64,000 bases of DNA from Pipra filicauda (lineage: Eukaryota; Chordata; Aves; Passeriformes; Pipridae): positions 2,170,001 through 2,234,000 of the forward strand of contig NW_024104162.1 of the NCBI RefSeq assembly GCF_003945595.2. The letters are read 5' to 3'. Made by a program: the position numbers and the translations under genes. Below the pieces are notes generated by a model, which was not told the DNA's origin, did not search any database, and worked only from the letters and a program-made list of their open reading frames with translations. This document shows, in pieces, positions 35,452-46,400 of this stretch; the stretch's first letter is position 1, and each line of letters starts with the position of its first letter.

Positions 35452-35575
35452 TCTTTTTTTTCGTTTTGTGTTTGTGGGTTTGTTTTGTTGGTTTGATTTT
35501 GTTTGATTTTTTTTTTGTTTGATTTTGTTTGATTTTTTTTTTGTTTGTCTTTTTTTTGCTTATTTTTTTTTTATC
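35452..35575 (+). repeat. T-rich low-complexity tract with TTTGATTTTG units
   Basis: A run of T8 to T10 blocks alternates with GTTTG and GATTTTG words, including a duplicated TGTTTGATTTTGTTTGATTT pattern. It directly follows the degenerate pyrimidine tract and stops before unique sequence at about 35,576. Confidence 0.85.
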
Positions 35576-35973
35576 TAAAGGTCATTTAAAGAATCTCCTG
35601 GCAGAGAAAGGAAAAAGGCTTTTTCTCCAACAAAAAGAGCAAGTCAATCCATTTCACATTCCCAACCAAGCTCTCAGTTGTTTCCCCAGCCTTCAGATTC
35701 TTATGCTTATTGCTATTTGGACTGAAGTTGTGTGTCAAGTCCAGAGATCAACAGCTCACTGGGCCATGGGTTTACATCTTCATCCCCTGTCACCTAGCAA
35801 GATGATAAGTAGTCCAAGGTCCAAGACATAAACCTGAGAAAGGGAAGAGACAATTATTTCAGTGCCACAGGAGGGAAATGGAGTCACAGAGACAGTGAAT
35901 TACCTTCCATAGCAGAGAAAAAGCACTGAGCTCTTATATTCTGGTACACTGTATCCAAGACCAGGATAAAAAT

Positions 35974-36011
35974 ACTGTCTTTTCCATATTGCACTGTCTT
36001 TTCCATATTGC
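35974..36011 (+). repeat. 19-bp tandem duplication
   Basis: ACTGTCTTTTCCATATTGC occurs twice back to back (35974-35992 and 35993-36011) with no differences, so the duplication is recent or the unit is constrained. No gene overlaps it. Confidence 0.95.
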
Positions 36012-37577
36012 TCTACCCTGCCTGCAATGCTCTCCTAGGCTGCCTCAGGGTCCCTCAGTGAGACCTGTGCCTTTATCCCTGTCTCCATAGTTGGACCTGC
36101 CCTACTTTGCTGGAGTGAGTAAGGACAACAGCAAAACCTCAGCATCAGAGACGCTGGGGAAGAAGAGCAGCTCACACAAGCATTTGAGGGCATGGAGTGG
36201 CACTGTGCAATGGATAGAAGCCACTCAGTCAGCCATGGTTTCAGTATCTACAAGTGAATTGGTCACACTAGGATCCTTCTCTAGTCAATGGGGAGAAAAA
36301 AAAGCTCTTAAGGGTGTGATTCATGTGACCTACTTTAGGCGTCTACTTTGGAATGAGATGAATTACACCTCTGGCTCCATTGACTGTATATTGATGAGAT
36401 GTCTGCCTACTGTAAGAAAGGAGCTTTGGGTGACTAGCTTAAACTTAGAAGCCTGAATTTAATCAGATTAATTCACCCTATATGTCTATGCATACTCCTG
36501 TTCTCTCTCTTGTTGCTGTGTAGACATGACAGGAAGTGTCCTTTTTTCTTTGTGAGACTGCAAATAAATCAGATTCAGAAAGCACTCAAAAGAGAGCAGC
36601 AATGTGAGATAGGGATAGCATATGCAGGAAACTGGGCAGGAAAAGATATCACCTTCTCTCTGTCTTTGGAACAAATTCACAGGAATCAAGGGAAATATAG
36701 GTGATTTTGTGCCTAGAAATAAATATATATTGGTGGAGTGAGGTTTCCTGGAGTCTTCTGGCAATTTGCCACAGAAAAGAAAAAGGTCCTCCGCTCCCTA
36801 CTGAGATGTTCTTTCTTGAAAGGTTTGGACAATTACTGCATTTTACCTTTCCCACCACAGCGTGGATGCTTTCTTCTTTTTAGCAGTTTGTCTATGAGCG
36901 TTTTAGCTTCAGCTTAATAAGAGAGGATTGATGTTCGCAGTCTGTGGAAGGTTGTACAGGGCGGCGTTTCTGCTTGTTGCAGTAAGAAGATTATTGAAAA
37001 AGATGCCTCAGACATGTATGGGGGGGAGGTGATAATAATAAAAAGTAACTTGTCCTCTTCCTCCAATACAAGAAAAAAACCCCAACTAAAACAATTCCCC
37101 CCACAACAAACAAAAACCAAAACAAACCCCACAACCAGCTGCAAACAGAGGCTAAAAAAATCTTGGTGGTGTAAAATGATTGTCATCATGAAAATCGAAG
37201 TCCTAACAAAACAGAATGATAACACTTTATGTTCAACCCTCCCACTGGGAATAAAAAGGAAATCTCACCTATTTGCCCCATGGCTCTGAGAAAAGTAACT
37301 CGAGTGCTTCAATTGAGATCTATAAAAGAGTGCCTTGTTCCATTTATTTATTTCAAGTGCCCACCTCCCTGAGTAGACCTGAGCTCTTGGAAGATGTTCA
37401 CATATCACCTTGAGAAGGCCTGTACAATAACTGAGATGTAATAAAGTAAATTTCAAAGGACACTGTCACAAAACTACTTCTTTTATTATCACAGTGCTAC
37501 TTTGCAACTGCACAGCAAAGACCACTGTGGGAGCCTGACATCAAGACAGCATTGCCCTGCAGGACCATGTTCAGTAC

Positions 37578-37742
37578 CTGGTGGAAGAAGGGCTGACAGG
37601 GGCAGTGTCTGATCGGCTTCCCATATATTGTAGGTTTTCTTCCCAAAAAAGTGAACGTTGTCACTTCTTCAGACACATACTGCCACTTCCCACTTCTCAT
37701 ATTCAACCAGTAATAATCAAGAGTCAATTTTCTCTCCTTGCC
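37578..37742 (-). CDS. Candidate internal exon of an unrecognised gene (55 codons)
   Basis: On the minus strand an acceptor (GATTTCTACAG) is followed by 55 open codons in phase 0 and then a donor (CACCAG|GTACTG). The peptide contains DYYWLNMRSGKWQYV and ends GKPIRHCPCQPFFHQ, rich in aromatic and basic residues. The length is a multiple of three and both splice signals are in frame, which is more than a random open frame usually shows. I cannot assign a family and saw no partner exons nearby, so chance remains likely. Confidence 0.2.
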
Positions 37743-40320
37743 CTGTAGAAATCCACAATGAGACAAATGAGCTTTTCTCCATCAAACGAATGGACTTGGT
37801 TTTGGTCCTGTTCCCTCAGAGTTCAGTAAAAATTTTAAGGCTAGTGGTGAACAGAGGAATAGCCTGGGGTCATGTCAGCCCTCTCTTAAACCCTGAATAC
37901 CATCCCAAACCTCCTCAAGTTGACACAGAGAAGCCTGAAAGTTTAAGATTGGTGGTTATGCCCCTGGAAACTGTGATTCAAGGCTTGGTTTTCCATTAAA
38001 TATTATGGGGATATAAAAGGCAGGTTCCAAGTCAGGCTAACATGAGTGTCTTTCCTAATTATACCTCACCCATGCAAAAGTCACTCTTGGCTGAAATCCA
38101 GCTGCCATTTCATTTCTCCCTGTCGTTGGATTAAGCTGGACCCTCTCTGATTTGTCTTGGTGAGCAGGGTCACGAAAGGCTGGGAGTGAAAATGCAGGGG
38201 TTTTTTTTTAGCAGCATGGTTTTATACCAGAAGAATCCATGTTCTGCTGCTAAAGCAGGGGGTCTGCTTTTTAGTGGCTTGTTTCTTTGTATCTATTTTT
38301 ATATATTTGATCTCTTTCACTTTGAAAAATATCAGCAGCAAAATACATCAGAGCTGGCTGCACAGTGAAATGGGTGGAGGGCTGCAGAGATGGATTGCTA
38401 GTGCCAGAGATCTGCCTGATAAGATGGGTAACTGCCAGATAAAACGGAAGGTTTGAACGCAGATCTGTAGATCTCAGATACAGAAATTTAGCTCTTTCAC
38501 TTCTAGTCATGCCTGTGTAGGTGAAGATGGTCAGAAAAAGGTTGTGTTTCCCAGGACCTTTGTGAGTGTGACTTCTCCCTGTCTACATGAATTACTTTGC
38601 ATCAGTCAGCTTTGATCTTCTGAACGACTCCTCAAGGCCATGGACAGCTCCCTTTAAGGCTTTCTGCAGATTATTAAATGTAATGTACCTATAATTTTAA
38701 TATCACATCCTGTTCAGAACTCATTAGAGCTCAAAAAGGGCATAAGTAACAGTGAAACCCTTGTTCTCATCTTAAACCAGCCAGTAGAATTAAATGATTT
38801 AGGTGTAAGATTACCTTCTAGCAAAGCAAAGCAAAAGCTGCAGAGAACTGCTGTCCCATCACCTGAAGAGGGAAGGGGACTACAGAGACCCTTGAAAGAC
38901 ACTGCCAAGTTTGCTGAAGGACAAAGCAATGCCCAGGAGCATCCTTCCAGGCTCGCTATTCCATTGTCAATCCTCAGTGGCTCCATCATTGTGATGACAT
39001 TTTTCCTGATTGATACCCCTTGTCATGGACATGAGAATCCACTCCCTCAACACTTTATGAAAATCCAGGTAAAATAATTCCACCATGCCTTCCTTTTTAT
39101 GAAAATGGAGCAAAGCCTGGCACACAGACATTCAATCTCCCATTGGAGATAAATCGCCTTCATTTACTAGCTCAGAAAATCAATACCTGTGATTTGATAT
39201 GAGCATTTATTTTCACTTAACTCCTTTCTATCACTGAATCATTGGGGGAAGGCAGGAGAGCTTCATTTAGTGCAGCAGGATTTGCAGCGAATGCTGCCGA
39301 GTGAATTGCATTTTGCTGTGTGTACACATTCATCTGTCTTTCTGATATTCGTCTTATGTGTCTCTGCCATTCCCAGTAGAATCAGAGAAAGGTTATGTCC
39401 AGAGACGGGGCAAACCATAGACCATGGTCTAATATCTTGAACTGTGGCACTAGTGCCCAGCAACTCTTTCAGTATGAGCCTGTGTGACCAGCCCTTTGAG
39501 CTTGCAGAGGATAGGATGGCTCTCGGGGGCTCTTGGGTCATTCCTGGAGTCATGGAGTCTGATCTCCAGAGGAGACACTCACATATTTAATTTAAGGGGG
39601 ATAGTGTAGGAAATTCTATATGGGATCAGCATGGGAGAAGGCAGAAAAGAACGAGAAGAGAATCTGAATCAAATCCTTTCCTTGCAAGGAAATCAGAAGC
39701 CAGGGATGTCTATCACTGGTGTGTATTGTCTGCTGCAGCACCTGGCTGTGGAGGGCTGTAGCAGCTGCATGCCCCAGCAGGAACAGTCCCTTCCAGTCTC
39801 TTCATGGGAACCCAGAATGATTTCCAAAGCCACCTGGGGCCATTTCCAAACACCAGAGGAGTTCTCCCAGGGGTGTAATCATGTCCCTGCACAGGGGTGA
39901 TAACTAGGACTGGCTGCTGCTCCTGGTGTCAGTGTGGAGGCATGTAGGTGGGTGAGGAAATAAATAATAAACAAAAAAGTCAGCTTGTCAATGTTCAAGG
40001 ATGGAAATGAAGAGCACTGACCAGTGATGACCTTTTGTTTACATTTCCCTCCGAAAGGGAGAAATAATTGCAGTTTCTGTGTGATGCTGCCTTCAAATTA
40101 CACCCTCTCTCCCTTCTCTATTCAAGACCAGCCAGTGATGACATTAGAGTCTTGAATCAAACTAAGTGGTTACTATGGTGTCAGGCTGAAATTATGAATC
40201 TCAGAGCCCGCCAGCTTGGAGAAGGAGCAGTGGCGGACACATAATTAAAACAGGGAGAGAGAATAGAAGCCACATTGTATCTGAATAGCAGCAAGATTGC
40301 ACTTCCGAGGAGCGGGTACC

Positions 40321-40366
40321 AAGAAAAAAAAAAAAAAAAGAAGAAAGGGAAAAAAAAAGAAAGATG
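40321..40366 (+). repeat. A-rich low-complexity tract
   Basis: A run of about sixteen A bases is followed by AAG/AAAG-rich sequence. It resembles a poly-A tail of a retrocopy, but no recognisable body or coding remnant precedes it on the plus strand. Confidence 0.8.
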
Positions 40367-40994
40367 TGCTTAGCAATGCAGTTAAATGCATAATCAAGGA
40401 CCAGGAACAATGCTCTCTGCTGGTATTTTCTTGCTGGCTATATCTCTGCTACTCTCCCTCCAGTGCCTTCCTAGAGCCCTCCCCAACATCCAGCAACCCC
40501 TTCCCAGTGCAAAAAGGCATAATCCCTCACACTCTGCACCCAGAAGAACAGCTTTGTGTGGCAAAGTGACGTGGATGTGGACCCCAACACCATCCTTTCC
40601 CCTTGGGCAGGGCCACAAGCAGAGAGAAGATTGACGAGGGGTGTGGAGGGAAGGGCAGGGTGTTGGGAAGCAGGACTGATTTGGTAATTTCAGTGGTCAT
40701 TAGTGGAGCTCATTGTGAGTTTGATAGATCTGTGCTGCTTTGTTACAGTTAAGTGGACTGATTGTGGAACACAGAAACGTTTTTAGTGACATGACAGCTA
40801 ATTTAGAAAGGGGGGAGTGGTGGGAAAAGAACACGCATTATTCCATAATTATATCTCGCTCTGTTCCAGCCCCATGACTGACTCCCCTGAGAACATAACT
40901 CTGGTTTCTCTGACACCTTGAACAAGAGCGAGATATCAGGCTTCCTCCTTTGGGCTGCTGCACGGTGGGCCCCAACCTGCTCATGGCCTTTTAT

Positions 40995-41056
40995 GCATTA
41001 TCCCACTGCCGTACTTGTTAAACAGCAGCATTATCCCACTGCTGTACTTGTTAAAC
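40995..41056 (+). repeat. 33-bp tandem duplication
   Basis: GCATTATCCCACTGC is followed by C or T and then GTACTTGTTAAAC. The block occurs at 40995 and again at 41028 with one substitution in the shared part. It is a simple local duplication in non-coding sequence. Confidence 0.93.
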
Positions 41057-43304
41057 GCCACTGACAGCATTGTTCAGATAACCCTTGCACTTCCCAGGCA
41101 CCGGCTTTCCATGAATCCATAACACAATGCACAGAATTTTGTCTCCCCTGTTTGATGTTGGAGGCTGCCTGTTCACCTGCTCTTCTGGGGGTGTGTCCAG
41201 TGTGGGTTAGAGGAAGATCTGAGTAAGGAGAGCAGTTCACCCCAAAGCTGGCAATGAGCCATTTTATTTAGTCTCGGAGCACTCCAGCTGGAGCTCTGGG
41301 AAGAAACAGGCCACTGCACCTTCTGCTGCAGGAACCCCCCGCTGTATGTTTCCAAGGGGCAGGTGTACAATTAGCAGTGATAAAAAGTCAGAGTAGGGTG
41401 TGTCATTAAACACAACCAGAGCTGAACAAGCAGAAGTTGGTGCTGAGGTTTTTAGCCCGGTCGGGATCATCATTTACCACATACAGATGCACTAAAGGAG
41501 ATTTATGAATTTAGCTTTTATATAAGGAGTGACCATTCGGCCAAGCTGGGACCCTTGTTCAACAAAATGCTTATGGATATACTTGGCCATTTAGATCCTG
41601 TGGAATTTGGGAGATCAGAACCTTAATGGTCTTGCAGCAGAAAGCACTAGGAAAAACCTGCAAATATTCAGAAAGCTTTTTATCACTAGGCTCAAAATAC
41701 CTGAGCTAAAAGCTCTCAGGGACAGATCAGCTGAAAGAATAGATGTTGTTTCCACCCTCTCCCAGTCTTGGCTCAACCTATACAGACAGTTAAAGGCTTG
41801 CAGAGCTGGATCCCCACACTGCAAAAGAAAAATATCACATTTTTTTAATTGACTGCCTGCATAGGTAACATAAAGAAATCCAAACTGTGGTCAGTAGGCA
41901 GCACAAGAGTTACCTTCCATCTTTCTTCTTTCAGATCTTTGAGTCTGCATTTAAGGAGAGAGAAGGAAAAATAATTGAAATGTAAAGCAGAGGGGTGGGG
42001 AGTTGGCAGGAAAGCTGGGGGAGGGCAGTCCTGAGAGCTCTACATTGGGAGCAGCCCTCAGATGCAGCTGCTGCTTCATGGGAGCAGTGGGCTATTTTTA
42101 ATGTGCTGCGGCTGTATTTGCACTTTCGATTGCTGTCATTAAGAAGGCGATACAGACTCTTGTAATTATTACGTCAGTGGGGTTCATTGGAGTGAGCCAC
42201 CTCCTCCTTTTGAACACCTGCTGGATATCTAGAGACCAGGTGAGTCTGCTCCAGTTATACCAATCTGACAGTGTTACTGGGGCTTGCACATTCCTCATAC
42301 AACTACAGAGGTGCTTTAGATGGAGATTTTTATAGCCCAAAGATGACAGCAGCTTGGCAAGCCAGACTGAAGCCTCTCTAGGCAAGAGCTAAAGAAAGTT
42401 TCTTGGCCAGTTTGAGCATCTCTTTGCAAATCTGACTTTTGTGTGAGCATGTCCCTGGCACAAATATTCCCTCCTCAGAAGAATGCTGAAATAAAGGAGT
42501 CCTACCGGAGTGTCCTTGGTTAGGAAACTAAAAGAGTTCTGTCTTTGGAATTGTTCAGGGATCAATAGTAAGAGTTGCCACTTTTTGGGACCCTTGGCTA
42601 AGACAACTCATAGGATGTTATTTGCCCTGATGTGATGAATGCAGATCTTAAGAAAGGAAACAGCAACTGATGATCAGGGGTTGCCTCAGGATGGCAGCCA
42701 ATGTGAAGGTTCCTGGGCAGACTTAGGAGGAGGTGCAGCTTCTTGCAGATGTGATTTTCATGACAATCTTAGATTTTTAAGAAATAGCAGAAATATGGAA
42801 AGATGTAAGTTAATCATATCTTGAGGCAGAGGGGAATTTTTCCTTGTCCTACCACATTTTTTTCTTCAGGTTAGAAAGATTTTAATGAATTCCCTTCTCC
42901 TCAGTGTTAGCCTATCTATTCTTCTTTCAAGTTCTTGTGGTCAGACAGAGTGTTCCAAGCCTTAGTTGCTACAAGAATCCCTGTTTTAGCAGAATATGAA
43001 TTATATGATTAAGAAAAATATTCAGAAAATAGAAATATTTGGCCAACTCTGTTGAGCTTTAATTAAAATTAATATTATACTTTATTCGAGCTGAAATTCT
43101 GAAGCATCACATGTAACTGAATATATTTAACCAATTAACTAAGTCAAACAAGGCTGTCTAAACTTAATCACAGACCTCTCCATTCCCCTATTACGTCAAG
43201 TGCTACTAATGCTGTTATACTTTTGACAAGTGGCCCCTGGCAAATGAGCAAATCAATAATGTATTTGAGCTAGGAACCAGACACATTTCTGCAGTGCCTT
43301 TTGT

Positions 43305-43420
43305 TGAGGATCTCAAAGCACTGTGGGAACTTTCAATTTGTTGAACTTCCAGCAGTGTGAGAAGGCAGAACCAGGTTGTTGAAGGAGTCACCTTTATGGG
43401 TGGCCCACACGAGGTGGAGG
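43305..43420 (-). mobile_element. Probable ancient L3/CR1-type repeat remnant, antisense
   Basis: The plus strand contains TTGAGGATCTCAAAGCACTG, the diagnostic junction of the same ancient repeat class as the copy near 8.6 kb. The following hundred bases keep only loose similarity, so the right-hand limit is approximate. Confidence 0.35.
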
Positions 43421-46400
43421 GACAAAGGTCTAGATCCTTTTAAATGGCTGTAAATGCCATGCTGGACCCTTGGCTTGTGGCAGACCTTACCCTGCCCGTG
43501 CTCCCCACAAGACAGGATCTCTTAGTTCCCACTTTACTGGGTACTCCCATGGGGCACTGATCTCCTCTTCCATTTAGTTTGTGGCTTCCCATCTGAGGAA
43601 CTGAAGTCTGTCTCCAGGATTGCATGGACTGAACTTTGGCTGCTTTAAGACTCAGCCCCATAATCATCCTGCTACTGCCTGCACCTTTTTGGGATTCATG
43701 GTCCTCTTGTACTTGTGATTATCTCCTGAGCTCTCTCCACCATCTGTGCTGCACAGTATGTTTTATGGTCCATTCAGGCTGACATGAAGATGCAATACAG
43801 ATTGATTGGCCATCCATATTCTCTTGGAAGAGAACAATGCCTTCCAAAATTTTGGAACTAGTGAAGTTTTAAATTTTGAAAGAAACCAGCATTCACTTTT
43901 CATTTGGGACCTTTTTGCAATAACACTTAATCTCATTGCTGAGAATCTCCTCTTGATATTCATCCTGAATTTTCCCATTATTAGAACAGAAGTCTAGGGA
44001 CATATTTGTAATGTCCCTGTACAATAACTAAAATAAGTATTTATATAGTCACAACACTTGACTGTTTAGCCTGAAATTTGAAAGACCTTTCCAAACACTA
44101 AAGCAATAACCCAGGTGTGGAGAGCAAACATTTTTAGACACACTGTACACGAGGAAATCGAGACCGTGAGAAATCCATGCATGATTTGTCTGCTGTGGTG
44201 TATTGGGTCTGTGGTGGGGCTGAGCAGAGAGTTTGTGGGATTCATTCCCCAAGCCTTAGACACTTTTCTTGTAGTTTTTTTTAAAAAATAAAAACTATAC
44301 ATGTATGGTTTTTGTTCTTCCTTCTCCTGGGAAAGATATATCTACAAAACAGGTTTTCAATAACAGGTCATTTATGTTGTATCACAGTGTGATTAATGGA
44401 TCTTCACATCCCCAGAGGGGAACAGGCTAGTGACACTGATGCCATATCACTTCTTCAGAAATCAGAAGCTCAGTTCCAGTTTTGGAAGCTCTGGGATGAA
44501 CCAAAACCATTTCCTTGACTCCAGTGGAGCCTCTTGGGACCACTCCCGGTCTGGAGTCTGTGGTGGTTGATGCCCAGGAGGGCTTGAGCCCCATCATGCA
44601 GCAACAGGAGGGTAAAGAGCAGCGATTGTGCTCAAAGTGAGCAGGCACTTAGAGGAATGAAAGGCAAAGATGACTTGTCCCCTGGAAAGAAGCAACGTCA
44701 AAGGAAGAAAGTTTCAATAATAGTAGATAAAACTGTTACACATGAAAGGAAACTTTTGACTACACTGATGCTGTGAAGTTGTGTTTAGGGGCTTGCAGGT
44801 GTGAGAAGAGAATAGAAATTAATACTAAGAAAAGGTGGATGAGGGAATTTCTTTTATTAAAGGAGGAAAGAGGCCCTGAATGGAGGCAGAAAGGGTGGTG
44901 AAGGCAAACACTCCACAAGTTCCCAAATTTTCAGGGTGGGGAGTTGGAGCAACTTTGCTACAGCGCTGAAAATCCCAGGGTCCCTTGAGCAACACCTTTT
45001 GTGCTCTGCCTTTGCAGAAGATGGCTTTATGAGATAATGATGTTATTTCAGCACAAAACTCTTTCATTCCTGCAGCAAATTAAAAGCGGAAAAAGAAGGG
45101 GGGATAGGTGGGGGAGAAGAAACCAATGTTATTTACTCCTCTGCAGCTGACATTAAAGGCTTCTTTAAGGGCCAGTGGGTTATTAACTTCCTGTCGCCTG
45201 CCACAATGATATGCTGTGACATATTGTCACCGCATTCCAGCGAAGCCTTAAACATTAATTGGGAAGTAAGATGAGTGAAGCGGCTTTAATGAGATACCTT
45301 GTTGTAACTTCCAACTTTACACATTATTTACAGTGATTCCACTAATGGTTCCATCCATCAGAGACAGGGAGAGGGACTGGGGATGAGAGCAGGGAAAGAG
45401 GGGGTGAAAAGAAAGAGATAGATATCGAGAGTTGAGTGAGAAAGACAGGGTGGGAATAAGCTACAAGACATGGGACAGAGAAGTTCCATTCCTCCATCAG
45501 GTGGTTTTCACCCCGAATTTAATTTCTTTCAGTGATTTTCCAACTACAGCAATTTCGCAGCAAAAAGATGGGAAGAGAGGTTATTATCTAACATAGTCCC
45601 ACTGATTACCCTGGCTTTACCAGGCCTATGTTACTCCTCCTCTCCATCCTAAATCCTTCTTTCTGTTTTTTTCTTCCCTAGGATGCTAACTGAAGTTGCA
45701 CAAAATTCACCTTAGGTTTCCAGGGTGGATAGAAAACCCACCCTTGCTGGATGGGCATCTGGAAGCACATTCATGAGGTAGTTAAATGCTGATGGTATAG
45801 ACAGATCTCAGGAAGCTGAGCCAGCAAAGAAAGTCCCGTGAAGGCAATGCAAAGATCAGTGAGTTTGTTTAAAACTTTGCTTGAGAACTAACTTAAGAGC
45901 TGAATTGTCAGCATGTTATTGAAGCCATGCCAGATGGGATGATGTAACTGTTAAATTTGGTGGTTGTTATTATTAATGCTGTCCAACTTAAACCTGCAAC
46001 AGCAGGTAAAACCACTGAGAGACTAAAGGTTGTGGCAGGTGCAGATTTAGAAGGCAAGATATGGGGAGAGTACACTCTCCAACCTGGTGCTGCCTGGTAT
46101 AATATCCCAACTTGCAGCTGTGTGGTAGCACAGAGACTCCATGGCAGCACAGCCCTTCCCATCAGCAATACAGCTCTGCCCACCTCTGCAGAACTATCAC
46201 CAGCCCTAAGGCTCAGAGCAGACCACATCCTGCCACCTCATGTGACCTTCAATTACAGCCCTAAGCCAATGACCAGAAAAATGCTGGACTGGCAGCCTCA
46301 GAGCCTGAAATCCTTGATAGATGGGTGTGAGGCCAGGTTAGATCCTTTTAACATGATGTTTATCCTCCATTCAGCACTGAGATCAAAGCTGAGCAGGTAG

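Larger units (their letters stand above)
35576..43304. other. Non-coding sequence with one possible exon
   Basis: Apart from the candidate exon at 37,578-37,742, the duplications at 35,974 and 40,995 and the A-rich tract at 40,321, I see no gene. Frames on both strands are short and lack coordinated splice signals. Confidence 0.55.

Noticed and set aside
34905..35522. Overlapping long open frames (about 170 to 205 codons) on the plus strand and a poly-Glu/Arg frame on the minus strand
   Set aside because: They are translations of the CTCTC microsatellite and its degraded continuation in all frames: pure low-complexity with no start or splice context.
36105..36128. 24-base micro-exon (CCATAG acceptor, open LDLPYFAG, GTGAGT donor)
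   Set aside because: The splice signals are good, but such short matches are frequent by chance and no neighbouring exon or family supports it.
45957..46400. 147-codon plus-strand frame
   Set aside because: Residue composition and lack of any recognisable motif or splice context indicate a chance open frame, and there is an overlapping antisense frame of similar quality.
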